Source: Eremomyces bilateralis CBS 781.70 (taxonomy: Eukaryota > Ascomycota > Dothideomycetes > Eremomycetales > Eremomycetaceae). From it: a stretch of 64,000 nt of DNA. Shown piece after piece: positions 11,328 through 21,746 of this stretch; position 1 is the first letter of the stretch, and the number at the start of each line of letters is the position of its first letter. The DNA is taken from positions 444,846 through 508,845 of the forward strand of contig NW_022985067.1 of the NCBI RefSeq assembly GCF_010015585.1, in the 5' to 3' direction. The notes under the pieces were generated by a model. The model ran no database searches. It was not told the origin of the DNA and saw only the letters and a program-made list of their open reading frames with translations. The position numbers and the translations under genes are program-made.

Positions 11328-11830
11328 TCAGTTGAGAGTCCGAAACCACCAGTGGTAAAAGAAATTGTTCTTCCTATCCTTCGGTTGCGTGAACTGTTGA
11401 GCGGGTTTATGTCGACGGCGCCACCAGTGAGAGATCCCTAGGATCTGGGAAATATAAAACTCTTTAGCGTCATCTAAAACCGGCAACAGATCTCCCAATA
11501 CAGGCACATCCCAAGAGAGTACTCACAAAGTCATAGGTGTTGCATGTGTGACTGCATATACGAAAATCAGCAGCGCTGCGTACGGATACTGCAGTCCAAA
11601 CCCCCAGATACATATTAGAATTGCGGCCAACTCCAGGATATTGCTCTTTAACCTGTCCTTGACTTTCAAAATCGAAACCAACCAGACCAAACAGGCGATT
11701 GTCGTGATAATTGTGGCAGTGGCACCGAAGGCCCAAGCAGTCAAGCTCCTTTTTCTATCTCCTTCACGTTCATACCGAATATTGATGCGCTGAAAGTAAG
11801 CGGAATGAACACGGATGCAAAGCTAGATCA
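11328..11830 (-). pseudogene. CorA-like membrane protein remnant
   Basis: Reading the minus strand from about 11821 gives FASVFIPLTFSASIFGMNVK EIEKG, which is the last-but-one helix of CorA-family Mg2+ channels with its GMN signature. One base out of frame it continues TAWAFGATATIITTIACLVW, the following helix. After HATPMTL there is a TGA. The same frame then reads on as VLSWDVPVLGDLLPVLDDAK EFYISQ to a final TGA at 11328. A frameshift, an internal stop and no recognisable N-terminal soluble domain indicate a truncated pseudogene. The family call rests on the GMN motif and the two flanking helices. Unrecognised introns could rescue part of it, but none fits the splice consensus at the frameshift. 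Confidence 0.45.
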
Positions 11831-12338
11831 GACGCTTGACACTGCCAGGGACCTCTAATAATATTGACTTCGGGATTCGACATACGTCTCGTAATGGGGC
11901 AATGCGGAAGATGATAGCATCGCGTCTTCTTGGACTTCAAGTTCTTGTTCTTGAAGTGACATGGAAATCTCTGGAAGCAAGGAAAGGTAGAGATATATTT
12001 CACTGGTTTCAACAGTTAGAAATGCTACACCCGCGGTGGTGCGACCATAAATTTCGCGATCGAAACCATTGTACTCGCCAGTAACAAATCCAGTAGTTAT
12101 TACAGTGTAATAATATCCTGGACAATCTCCCGTACCACGGGGCGGATGCATCCTGTGGATAAACACGTCAACACGTTTGCAGTGCACACAGGAGAATCGA
12201 AAATTGACAAGAAGTCCACAGACTCACACGGCGGCTAGATGCAAACGATAACCTTCAAATTTCGACCTTCCGGTCTACAGGCTCTAGGATATGCGTACAA
12301 ATGGACCTCGCGTATTTTCTCGTCTTTCCCTTCGTGAT
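11831..12338. other. Intergenic or upstream remnant of the CorA-like pseudogene
   Basis: A minus-strand open frame at 11855-12187 (contains GYYYTVITTGFVTGEYNGFD) has some protein-like character and could be decayed upstream sequence of the CorA-like remnant. I could not connect the two. Confidence 0.25.
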
Positions 12339-14490
12339 CTATCCCGCGACCCCTGGAATCAAACTCTTACCCTTGATACTCTTCCACTCGAACATTAAGC
12401 TGCTCAGAAACGCCAAGCCGCCCGTTGCGATCGGCAGGATGTAAGAAGTGGTGATGGCCTTATTGTACGCGACCAGGACCTGATCCAGCAGCTGGGGGGC
12501 GAATGAATTGACGATTTGTCGTACATTTGTCGCGCCTACGTCGAACAGGATCCGCGGATCCACGCCGGGCGCGAATCGAGGAACTTCTTTGAGGAGAGAG
12601 TTCAGGAAGATGTTTTGGGCGATGGAAATGGAAATCGCTCCACCCAAGCTGTTGAAGAAGATCGCGGTTGCATCTGTAGAAATATGAGCGACGGATAGGG
12701 GGAGGAGAGAGGGCATTGTTCACTTACTGCCAATGGGCATGTCCTTTAGCGGAAGAACGACTTGAACAGCGATAAAGGGGATCTGGACTGCTGCACCAGC
12801 ACCGGCACCGGCCAGTATTTGGTACCCAATCCAGATCCCCGCTGGAGAATCCACTTTGAGAGTGAACAATAATCCGGAACCGATCGTGAATACTATAACA
12901 TATTAAATAACGCATTGTGGATTATCCAGAGGCCAAGAAAACGTACGCGCTGTTCCCACCCATAGAAATGGGGTGTAGTAGCCGAGAATGGTCACAGCTC
13001 CGCCTACTATGATTGAAGCAATCGTGTTACTCACGAGATACGATATACATCTGATCCCGGAGTCTTCTGCGGATGTTCCCTTGATGGCCTGGAAGTAAAA
13101 AGGTAGGTAGTATATGTGACTGCATATCATTAGTTCCTAGCAAGTGTGCAAAAGGAAAACTGCACTCACGTGTATAGTCCCATCGCTAGAAAGCTTGAGA
13201 GAAGCGCAGCAGATCGGACGGTCCGCTGTTTCGCAATGATACGCGGTGGAAGGGTGCCCTCGTCGCCGAGATAGATCTGCAAAGCAATGAAGCAGCTTAT
13301 GATGAGACCAAATCCAAGTAGACAGCCCCATACTCGAGAATCTTTCCAGGGATGCGTTGTCCCTCCCCACTGCAGGGCCAGTAGAAGACAAGTAATGGCA
13401 GAAATAAGGAGGACGGCACCAAGGATGTCTATTTTCTTGATCTTTTCCTTCACGGTCATATGAAGGTATTGCCGTTTTGGGTTCTGAAAGAAGAATAAAA
13501 CGACTGCCACCGCCAGACCTCCAATGGGGAGGTTGATCCAGAAGCACCTAGAAAAGTTAGTTTGAGTGTCACATAGTCCACCGGGGATGGCAAAAGGGGT
13601 TGACCCACCATCTCCATGACGCTCGATCCGTCAGAACTCCGCCGAGGATGGGACCAACAACAGACGAGATACCAAACATGGCAGAAATGGTGGCGATGTA
13701 GATCGCTCGGTGCCGGAGGGCTACACTGTACGCCATGATGTTCATCCCTCCGGAAAAGATTGCGGCGGCGCCGACTCCTGCGATCGCTCTCCCGATAATG
13801 AGCATCGGGGAGTTGCGAGCAGCAGCGCATATGACGGAACCGACTACAAGCAACGATTAGCACGAGTAGCCAGTTGAGAAAATCCGAATTACCTTCGAAG
13901 ATGACAATGGCAGTGATAAACGTATACTTGACGTCAAAGTACGTATAGATCTTGCCGAATGTCGGTTGCAGACTCGTCGTTGTCAGCAAGTATGAGCTGC
14001 CGTACCATCCAACATCCGGTAAGCTATTGAAGTAGGTCGTGATGGCAGGTATGGCTGTGGCGATGATCGTGTTGTCCAAAGCTATCATGAACGTCGCCGA
14101 GCAGAGTCCAGCTGTCAGCAAAATCAGGGGAAGTCCCCTCACGTATCTGCTCGTATCCTCTCGATTCGGATCGTCCTCATCTTCGGTTTGATTGACGGGG
14201 TCTCTAGAATCGCTATCTTGTTTCTCTGCATCTCCCCTTCCTGACTGTACGATGCCATTGGCACTACTATTTTGATTATCCGTAACTGCTCTATGAGTTA
14301 CTGAACCTTCCGAGATTTCTTTCTCAGCGTCTCCATGCTCTTTCTTTTCTGCATCTAAATGATGTGATGGAAGAGTCGACTTTATCTCGCTGAGCGATGA
14401 TGTCCCCTGTCCTGGTCCACCTTCGGCTGCTGCCGCTGGCGCCACTTTCTCCTCCATGGGGAGGGCTAGTGTTTGTTTATGATGAGACAC
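12339..14490 (-). CDS. MFS efflux transporter, 14-TM DHA2 (TRI12/AflT-like) type
   Basis: Six exons (13893..14490, 13609..13843, 13170..13547, 12947..13119, 12728..12892, 12339..12673) stay in frame and encode 627 residues. A hydrophilic N-terminus of about 115 residues precedes 14 predicted helices. Family motifs seen include [20 protein letters not shown] (helix 1, LDxTIV-like), [37 protein letters not shown] (motif C region) and [16 protein letters not shown], which is restored across intron 2. The C-terminal half has the [16 protein letters not shown] and [20 protein letters not shown] blocks of drug/toxin efflux pumps. It is probably a plasma-membrane proton antiporter. No biosynthetic core gene lies beside it, so the substrate is unknown. 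Confidence 0.9.
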
Positions 14491-15333
14491 TTGAGATCGG
14501 ACAACGAACTTTTTACAACGAAAGTAAGTCTGGCATTGAGCTAGCTTACAATAGAAGAACTTGGAGATGAATCTATCTACTTATACAGCCCTGCAAACGT
14601 GTCTGTCCGAGTGAAGGATTGTACCTTGGAGCGGCGGGAGATCCATACGGATCTTTAGCGACCCGAACGCTCTCGGCACCAAGTCTTCTCATGATCTCGC
14701 CAAACGCAAGGCATCGACGCATCGTTGAACCGTCTAAGCGAGCCGTTTCCCGGGCGCTCGATCGTCAACATACTTCGCCTCCTGGGCAGCTCCACAGACA
14801 GGGAAGCGGACTCCAACCGACCTGTGCGTGATACAAATCTGGCGGATATCCTCACAAGGAGATGCAACCGAAGATCGACGTCGACCAATCACACGCACGA
14901 GTGTACGATGGGAGTACGATTCATAGCAGCCTTTCATCTCTGCGAGGCTTTTGCCAACCCGGTGATACTGGGGAGCCGCAAGGTCAACCGGGAATCGAAA
15001 AGATCGATCCATTCACGAAGGCTGCGGAACGAATTCCATACGATACATGTACAGTTTTAACATTACATCCATCCACCCGAAAAGACTATAGTCGCTGATG
15101 GCCCGATCCTTGCCTCTCCTATTCCATTGCCAGCTGTTGTCCTTCTCCTGCAGTTCACATCTTCAAGTCTCAGCAGTTCCTCCTGTTTGCGACTCTTTTT
15201 GTTGACTGCCACGACCCCTCGTCTATATCAGGTCGTTTTCTTCGATTGAAATTCATCTTTAGCAATTTATTAGTGCTCCATCTTCCAAGTCCGAAAGACC
15301 GTGAACTTACCTGAAGTCAGACTCGTCGTTTGC
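14491..15333. other. Intergenic
   Basis: The upstream region of the DHA2 transporter and the 3' flank of the small Cys-rich gene. Short overlapping frames at 14619-15098 show no family resemblance. Nothing else seen. Confidence 0.4.
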
Positions 15334-15558
15334 TCAGCGAGTCTTAGTGTTCTTCTTCCCCTTTCCCGTTCTCGCAGGCCTCTGAGTAGCCGGCGCATTT
15401 TCAATGACACACTCTCCGCAGGCATCGTCCATCGTGAGGGTCTGCCAGATCTCCCCGCCGATGCATTGTCGCTGGACCATGGCGGCCTCGGAGCAGTACG
15501 CCGCGAAGACCATGTTGGTGTGACCGCATGGATGTGTGTGTGCGTAGAACCGACACAT
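15334..15558 (-). CDS. Small Cys/His-rich conserved fungal protein
   Basis: A single exon of 74 residues begins MCRFYAHTHPCGHTNMVFAA and contains YCSEAAMVQRQCIGGEIWQ and DDACGECVIENAP before a basic tail ending KGKKNTKTR. Cys/His spacing (C-x8-C-x-H, then C, C, and C-x2-C) suggests metal binding. The frame is open 29 codons further upstream, but the ATG at 15558 starts the conserved-looking part. Similar short proteins opening MC-x-F/Y with a CGH motif occur across Eurotiales. No function is known to me. The neighbour genes give no hint. Confidence 0.6.
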   Translation of the reverse strand: MCRFYAHTHPCGHTNMVFAAYCSEAAMVQRQCIGGEIWQTLTMDDACGECVIENAPATQRPARTGKGKKNTKTR

Positions 15559-17155
15559 GATGTTTGGAGAAGTAGCAATGGCTTCGAGAGAACCGGTCAC
15601 GCTGGAGAGAAGATGTGGGTAAGATTCGCTGGCTGAAAACGACAAGGATGGATTGGTGAGGGAGGGAATTGGGTTCGAATGGAGACTGAAGTCACAAGGG
15701 GGGACGAATTGTAAGTAAGGACTGCGATTGCGATGATTGCGATGAGCGTGCCAACACGTTGCCGTGTCACATCCCGGTTTTATATGCCCACCATACCACT
15801 TCTCCTCTCTTTCCTCTCGAGCTCACCGTCAACCCAAGCAATCAATGGGCGCGTAACGTTGCCTTCCCGCATCCTGCTAGGAGGGACCCGGCCGTGCATC
15901 GCGAAATGATCTGCCAACAGCCTCACTGTGGCCAGATTTTCATGATGGTCCATGTGTAGGTCTGTGTGTCGAAGGGGAGCGAAGGGACTGGCGCGGCGTC
16001 TGCAGCGACGCTGATCAGTGAAGGCAAGCCCGGTTCGGGTATCGAAGTTTTGGGAGCACAAGCGTGGGCACGTCGGTTAGATGTGGTAACCGGCAGGAAA
16101 GGCAGGAAAGATGTGCCTCTTGCAGAAGAGGTGGAAAGAGGAGATATATTGATCGGGGCAATCAGTGTTACTAAAGGAAAGATATGCCTATTCAGTATAC
16201 CACCATTACATCTTTTATTGAGAATATACCAAGTTTGGAGAGATAATATCAGGTTCAATAACGAAGCACCTTGAATTCGAACGTGTATCTACGCGACATC
16301 CGCGTGTAGAGCAACCACGGCACAAAGATTGAAGATTGAGTTCAAAAAACAGTGGAGTCGGATCGGACATCTCTCCTGGATCCAGGTCGGTGGGAATCGG
16401 GAAGACGCAGAGACTCGCGTGGAATAAAGCGTGGAATAGCGCTAGAAGGTCGATCACATGGGAACGAGCAGAGGCAGAGGCACGTTCAGACAACCTTCGC
16501 CATCCATTGTTTGTGACGGACAGCGAAGGGCCCTGCAAGGCGCACAAATTTTTTGATTTGCTGACGGAGGTAACCGAGCGCTTCCATCCGCGTCGCGGTT
16601 GGTTGGCTTCCCAAATCCTTCTCATAGCCCACCTCTTTCCATGATCGACATACAAACTTGGTGGGACGATGTCCTTAAAATGTACGATGCGGATAAGTCC
16701 GGCACGGTAGAGGGAGAGATATGATCCGTCGCATAAGCTTTCCGGGCCGTGTTTGTACCTCTGACGCCAGAATGTTCCGCACGTGTTTGCTTCACGGGGT
16801 GATTGGCATCAACTGAATTTCGTCCCAGCCCTTGGATTCAGGCATAATCTAAAGGCCATGTCACCAAGAAATGACGCTGTCCACCGCATGGTAGGCGAAG
16901 GTGATGGCCACGACTCGAAGCGTGATATTTGCGCCAGTACTCATCCGAAAGTGACGCGAAACTCTATTTCGCGGATCTTACACTTCGCCGTAGCTCAACG
17001 GCCGACTCCCCACCCCCCGGGGAACGCAAGAGCGCCGTGACGGGAAAGCCACGGAATTGGTGGTCGACTCGCCTTGATGCTCCGTCGTCGTGCTCGCCGA
17101 TCCCATCCTTATCACCAAACCACGTGGATGGCGAATTGCTCACGCTGAACCCAGC
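15559..17155. other. Long intergenic region without recognisable gene
   Basis: A 1.6-kb stretch with scattered short frames in both strands (for example 15966-16274 + and 16215-16655 -) that look like chance. No tRNA-like fold, repeat partner or conserved motif was recognised. Confidence 0.4.
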
Positions 17156-18108
17156 CTAGCCCAATGCTCGTTTTCCCCGTCCGGAAAACCCAAACCCACC
17201 TCGTCCACTCCCATCGGGCCCTCGCGGTTCACGGATCGGTTGCTGTGCGTCATCGTTGGTAGGGGTTGCGGCTCCACGATCTGATGGATCCCGCCGTTGC
17301 GCGTACGCGCTGCCTGGTTTGGCCGTATAGCTTGGATCGAAAAGCTGTTTCTTTTGCGCCGTCGCGGACCTTGCTGGCGACTGCCCTGGCGACGGACGGG
17401 GGCTGTGGGAGGAGTCTCGGTCGTTGATGCCTCGCCCTCGTCCCTTTCCTCGGGGTGGGTTCCTGCTCCCGCTGTTGTTCCGCGAGTGGCGTTGGGATTT
17501 CGAGCTCTCTTGATCTTCGGCGTTGGAGCTGCTCGTCCCGAATAACCTGGCGCGAACTTCCTCGTATCGTGCGGCTTTCTCCTCGCGCTCTTTTCGAGCA
17601 CGTTCCTGTCGCTCCTGGAATGACGCCACGTATTTCTTGCGGCGCTCCTCTTCGCTGTCGTCCTCGTCGTCCATGACTGTGAGAGCCCCCACGCCGGCTG
17701 CAAGGTCCGTCTTCGGGGCCGCGGCGGGCGGCTTGCGGCTGAGGACTTTGACGGCTGGTTTGAAGTCGGACTTGAAGGGGACCTTCTCCTGCGCCGCCAA
17801 GAAGAGGTCCGCTGGCTTCTCAATGGATCGTTCGGCATCACTGTAGAAGGTCAGACATGTGGCTATGCGTGTCTCGTTCTATGGCGTCCTTACGCGCTCT
17901 CCCATAATGCCCGATTCGCCTCTTGATGCTTCGCTCTGCGTTCGGCTCGGGTCAGGATCACAGGATCTCTGGCGCTAGCCGGCTTCGCTTCTTCTTTCTA
18001 AGTACTGGTGAGTATTCGACAGCAGGAGGCATGAATAGATGCACGTACATCGGCAATAGATTCCCAATCATCGTCCCATGCGCTAGACATGGCGGACTTG
18101 TTACTCAT
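17156..18108 (-). CDS. SUZ-domain RNA-binding protein
   Basis: Three exons (18049..18108, 17894..17997,17156..17840; phases 0 and 2) encode 282 residues. The N-terminus is acidic and aromatic (MSSAWDDDWESIADKEEA). The SUZ-type region, about residues 110-156, runs from an acidic patch (MDDEDDSEEERRKKYVASFQ) through a charged helix to EVRARLFG, the signature end of SUZ domains that contact RNA. The C-terminal third is Arg/Gly/Ser/Pro-rich with RGG-like elements (GRGGFGFSGRGKR), also typical of RNA-associated proteins. Introns have gtacgt and gtaagg donors and remove an out-of-frame stop. It is probably a cytoplasmic mRNA-binding protein; its exact partner is unknown. Confidence 0.82.
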
Positions 18109-18951
18109 GGCGGCTAGCTGTTAGGGATATTGAACAGGTACGGAACTAAGTCGGTCTTGGGATTGATGGAGGCTTGAAGAGACATGTCGATGCGAAGGTG
18201 GATTCTAGAAAGGGGATTCCGAAGTCAATCGCCTAATATCAATCATGATGGCCAAGGTCGGGGAATGATGCTGATCTCCAATATCCAACAGGAGACCTGA
18301 CACTCTCAAGGACGGAGCAGAGAAGCTAGCCAGGGACACAACAGAAATGAAAGCCTCAGGCAGTTAGGCATCAAACACACGTGCTCCAGTCACGTGTATT
18401 TGCCGTGATTTGCGGGGCACTCCGCCACAGTAGGGATGATATACGCCACATTTGTGGTCCAAGGCCCAAGCCGCCAAGCGTCGAGGCCTAGGCACGGACC
18501 ATATCTCTCATGGCAACAGTTTGGAGACGAGATGAGATTCATGAGAGTTCATCGTTATATTCAACTCGAGAACCAAATGGCCTCTTTATAGATCCTGGCC
18601 ACCAGCTAGCCTTGATATTATTATATGGCTTTATTAGGAGGACCCTCACCAATGCATGCTACATAGGAAGAGCTTGTGTGCATAACACCGTGCTGATGTC
18701 TAGTCAGTAGCTTCGTGTTGAGTGCTCGTCCACACAGTATATCACCTGCCGGTTGCGCCTTGTGCAAGTCTTCCCTTCCTATCTACCTTTAGATCTCCTT
18801 CCCAGTTCCATAGACACGATCTCGTCCATACCCATAATCCCGGCATATCAATTTGCCCTGTACTGGAAATTCCATCCCAGCGCGCTTCTTCATCGTAGCC
18901 AAACGGTACCACAGGTCTAATCCGCAGCCATCTACAGGCAAACCTTTCGGT
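18109..18951. promoter_or_regulatory. Divergent intergenic region with paired CACGTG boxes
   Basis: This lies between the SUZ gene (-) and the gene at 18952 (+). Two perfect CACGTG palindromes occur at 18378-18383 and 18391-18396, 13 bases apart, which is a plausible double site for bHLH factors. Which gene they would serve is not clear. No other structure seen. Confidence 0.4.
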
Positions 18952-19671
18952 ATGCACAAACCGTCTCCAATATCCAACACAACCGACACGGGCATCCCGC
19001 CGCCTTCTTTCCCTCAAGTCACCCCTTCCACCCCTCCTCGTCCCGGTTTATCGGCCGCAGCTCCAGACCCATCCGACCTCACCCCTCCCACCTCGCTCGG
19101 CCCCAGCTCACACCCTCCCTCAGCGTCCACATCCTCCCTCACCATCGGCCTGAAGAACGCGAACGGCAAGAGAACCCATTCCCGCACCGACCTCGACATC
19201 ATGGGCCCCCCCGCCGAGCCACCCGGGCCGTCCACTTCCATCTCCACCCCTGCTCCCACCTCCGCGTCCGCGCAAACCGGGACCAAGCGCGCGCACCCGG
19301 ACTTCGCCGCTATCCACGGACATCGCCTTTCTACATCCTTGGATTTTCGCCCTAGTACGCCGAATCACGCGGGCATCGTGCCAGAGGGGAATACCTTTGT
19401 GCACAAGCCCAGCGGCTACGTCTGGCCGGCCGAGGGGTACGAGGAGTCGCCGGGATATAGCTGGACGAATGAGAAGGCGTTGGAGGAATATGCGCGGGCG
19501 ATGGACTCGCTCGTGCATGTGGAGATGATCGAGGGTTAGTCAATTCCGGCATTGATGCGAAAGATCGATGTTAATAACCGCGTAGCTCGATTCGGTGACC
19601 CGCTGTTGGCGAAGCGACGGAAGGAGAAACAGCTGCAACAGCCGCAGCAGGCGGATGAGGCTATGAAATGA
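18952..19671 (+). CDS. Unrecognised Pro/Ser-rich protein with a conserved C-terminal segment
   Basis: Exons 18952..19534 and 19586..19671 (51-base intron, phase 1) give 222 residues. The first 130 residues are low complexity (Pro, Ser, Thr). The part after about residue 145 looks structured: HGHRLSTSLDFRPSTP, NTFVHKPSGYVWPAEGYEES, PGYSWTNEKALEEYARAMDS, then RFGDPLLAKRRKEKQLQQPQ. A start at 18952 avoids an unlikely upstream extension; the frame is open to about 18853. I do not recognise a named family. The pattern (disordered N-terminus, short aromatic-rich C-terminal domain, basic tail) would fit a nuclear or adaptor protein, but that is inference. Confidence 0.65.
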
Positions 19672-19993
19672 CAGATTCCTCAATCAACACCAAGAGAGAC
19701 AAGGGTTGCTGAGCCAGGAGATGATCGATTGACCGCGTCGGGTGGGCTGATGTACTTTCTTGGGAGGCGGAAGTCTCGTGCTCTACTACAGTTGCTACGG
19801 ACCGAATACCATCAATCTATTACTGAGGGGAGCTGCTGCAGAGAGAAAAGTATTTCGGCAAAACTATATACTCTGAAATACACAGCTTTAACGCATTCGC
19901 AATTGAAGTCGTCTAGCCAACCCAATCACCGTCATGACATCGTATCCCGTAACGCCACGCAAATGCTCCTCAGAAAGGCGATCTCCAACCCCT
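19672..19993. other. Intergenic, convergent 3' ends
   Basis: The 3' flanks of the gene at 18952 and of Dpb4. Nothing recognised. Confidence 0.4.
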
Positions 19994-20902
19994 CTATATC
20001 GCATCGCTATCATCCCCATCATCCAGCACGTCGTCATCCTCTTCCTTCCCTTTCTCCATCTCCTCCACCAGATCCTCCCCATCCATCGTCGTCTCCCCCT
20101 GCTCCTCCTCCTCCTCCTCCTCCTCCTCCACCTCATCATGCTCCAACTCCTCCCCCTCCCCCTCCCCCTCCTCCGCCANNNNNNNNNNNNNNNNNNNNNN
20201 NNNNNNNNNNNNNNNNNNNNNNNNNNNNNNNNNNNNNNNNNNNNNNNNNNNNNTCCCCCCTCCTCACCTTCTTCGCCGGCCTCTCCGCCTCCTCCCTCCG
20301 CACCCCGCTCTCCGCCCCCTCCGTCGCTTCTCCGCCTCCCTCATCCTTCTTCGCCTTCTCCGCCTCCTTCCGGTGCTTGCGGTAGTTGTTTCGCTTGTCG
20401 CATTGGATCTCCTGATACTTCTGCATCTCGCGCTCCACGCGTGCCATGAATGGGTGGAATTCCAGCTCATTCAGCGCCGCGAGGACGTCCGGGCCTTGGA
20501 TTACGCGGTGGTTGGAGCGCTCGGCGGTGTCGTAGGCACTGCGGGAGTTAGTAGGGGTTGGAGGGGGTGCGGGGGGACGTACTAGGCAGCGAGGTAGTTC
20601 ACGAAAACGGTCGCACTTTTCGAGATGGCAAGGAGCGCGTCTTTTTGAATCTGGGTGTTGGGTGGAAGGACTCCTTTCGAGAGTCGCTGGATCATGGTCT
20701 TTGGGAGTGAGAGGTCCTAGGGAGGAGCTTAGCGTTGCATTCATATTGTAGCAATTCATATTATAGAGTGATCGATGCGGGATTGTACCTCGACGCTTAA
20801 TCCTTCCATCTCCTGCTGTTTCGCGGCCAGCTCGGCTGGGCTGAGGTTGTTGGTCGCATCGTTATCGGCGGAGACGGAGGCGTTAGATTTCCGCGCAGGC
20901 AT
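19994..20902 (-). CDS. dpb4: DNA polymerase epsilon subunit D (Dpb4, histone fold), interrupted by an assembly gap
   Basis: Exons 20789..20902, 20583..20716 and 19994..20538 encode a CBF/NF-Y-type histone-fold protein. The fold spans the splice sites: LPKTMIQRLSKGVLPPNTQI, QKDALLAISKSATVFVNYLA, AYDTAERSNHRVIQGPDVLA ALNELEF. These match Dpb4/POLE3, which pairs with Dpb3 in Pol epsilon and in ISW2/CHRAC-type remodellers. A Lys/Glu-rich helix follows, then a 75-N gap (20179-20253), then a Glu/Asp tail (GETTMDGEDLVEEMEKGKEE, ending DDSDAI). The tail frame is one base out of phase with the upstream frame when the gap is counted as 75, so the gap length is nominal. The acidic tail is usual for the family; its true length is unknown. 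Confidence 0.88.
20085..20300. repeat. GGA/CCT low-complexity tract containing a 75-N gap
   Basis: The + strand is an almost uninterrupted run of cct/ctc triplets from about 20085 to the gap and again after it. The Ns occupy 20179-20253. The tract encodes the Glu-rich tail of Dpb4 on the minus strand. Low complexity is the likely reason the assembly failed here. Confidence 0.85.
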
Positions 20903-21746
20903 TGTTAGTTGGGTTGGTGCAGTTCCGAAGGTTCTTGGGGATATCACTACGCAACAGCCGTGCACATGAGGGTATTCAAATTCGAGAGTGTGAATCGTGA
21001 AGCATAAAGTAAAAGGGGCGGGGTTGGTAAATGGTGGTGGTCAAGCGGCGGGCACTTTTTTGGAGACGCGTCCAGATCGCGTGAAGCAAGGGGTAAAGTT
21101 CGGATATAAAAGGTCTCCCTACTGTAACGTCCCCCGCCTGGAACTCACTCCTCCACTTCTATGCCAGAACACCTTTCAAGGCACGGAGTAAAATCACTTT
21201 TATTCACCGGTAGGCAAGTCTGTTTATTCGTACATATGGGGGGTAGAAAGGAAGATTGCCCTGGTTTGATCTATAATCGATATGGCTTGACCAGCACATA
21301 GCCCCCAACACATGATGGGGGAGCGGGTGGACATAATGGAGTTATCGGGGGTGGAAAAAGCCAGTTTGTAAATGGAACTTCACATGATAGACTATAGATC
21401 CATTGCTCCAAACAATGATGAATTGAATTCCACTACTCGATTAAAACTTCGCGATGCTCCCGAAATCTCCGTATCATAACGCCGTGATGCTCGGTGGTAT
21501 CTGTATACGTAAGGAAACCCAAGCAAACACCCATCGCTGATGCAATCCATCCATGGGAGCGGACGAAGATCGGTTGCTCCAACTCCATGCTATATATGTA
21601 TGCCCACCAAACGGTGCGGCTTCGCCAAAAACAAAAGGAACACGATGCTCGGGTAGGGATGACATCAGGGGCAAACGAATGATCGCGAATTTCTTCGTGT
21701 CGAGAAAGAGAAGGAACGAGCGTCCAAGGCCGTCTCACTCACGGAT
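20903..21746. other. Intergenic
   Basis: The Dpb4 promoter and the 3' flank of the MAPKKK gene. Short frames at 21433-21738 look like chance. No repeat seen. Confidence 0.4.

Noticed and set aside
13569-13892. Continuation of the first DHA2 exon past 13893 into a Cys/Arg-rich frame
   Set aside because: It reads through a clear GT-AG intron; splicing restores the MFS motif in another frame.
16981-17040. tRNA-like string (cgtagctcaacggccg)
   Set aside because: No matching T-arm or acceptor stem nearby.
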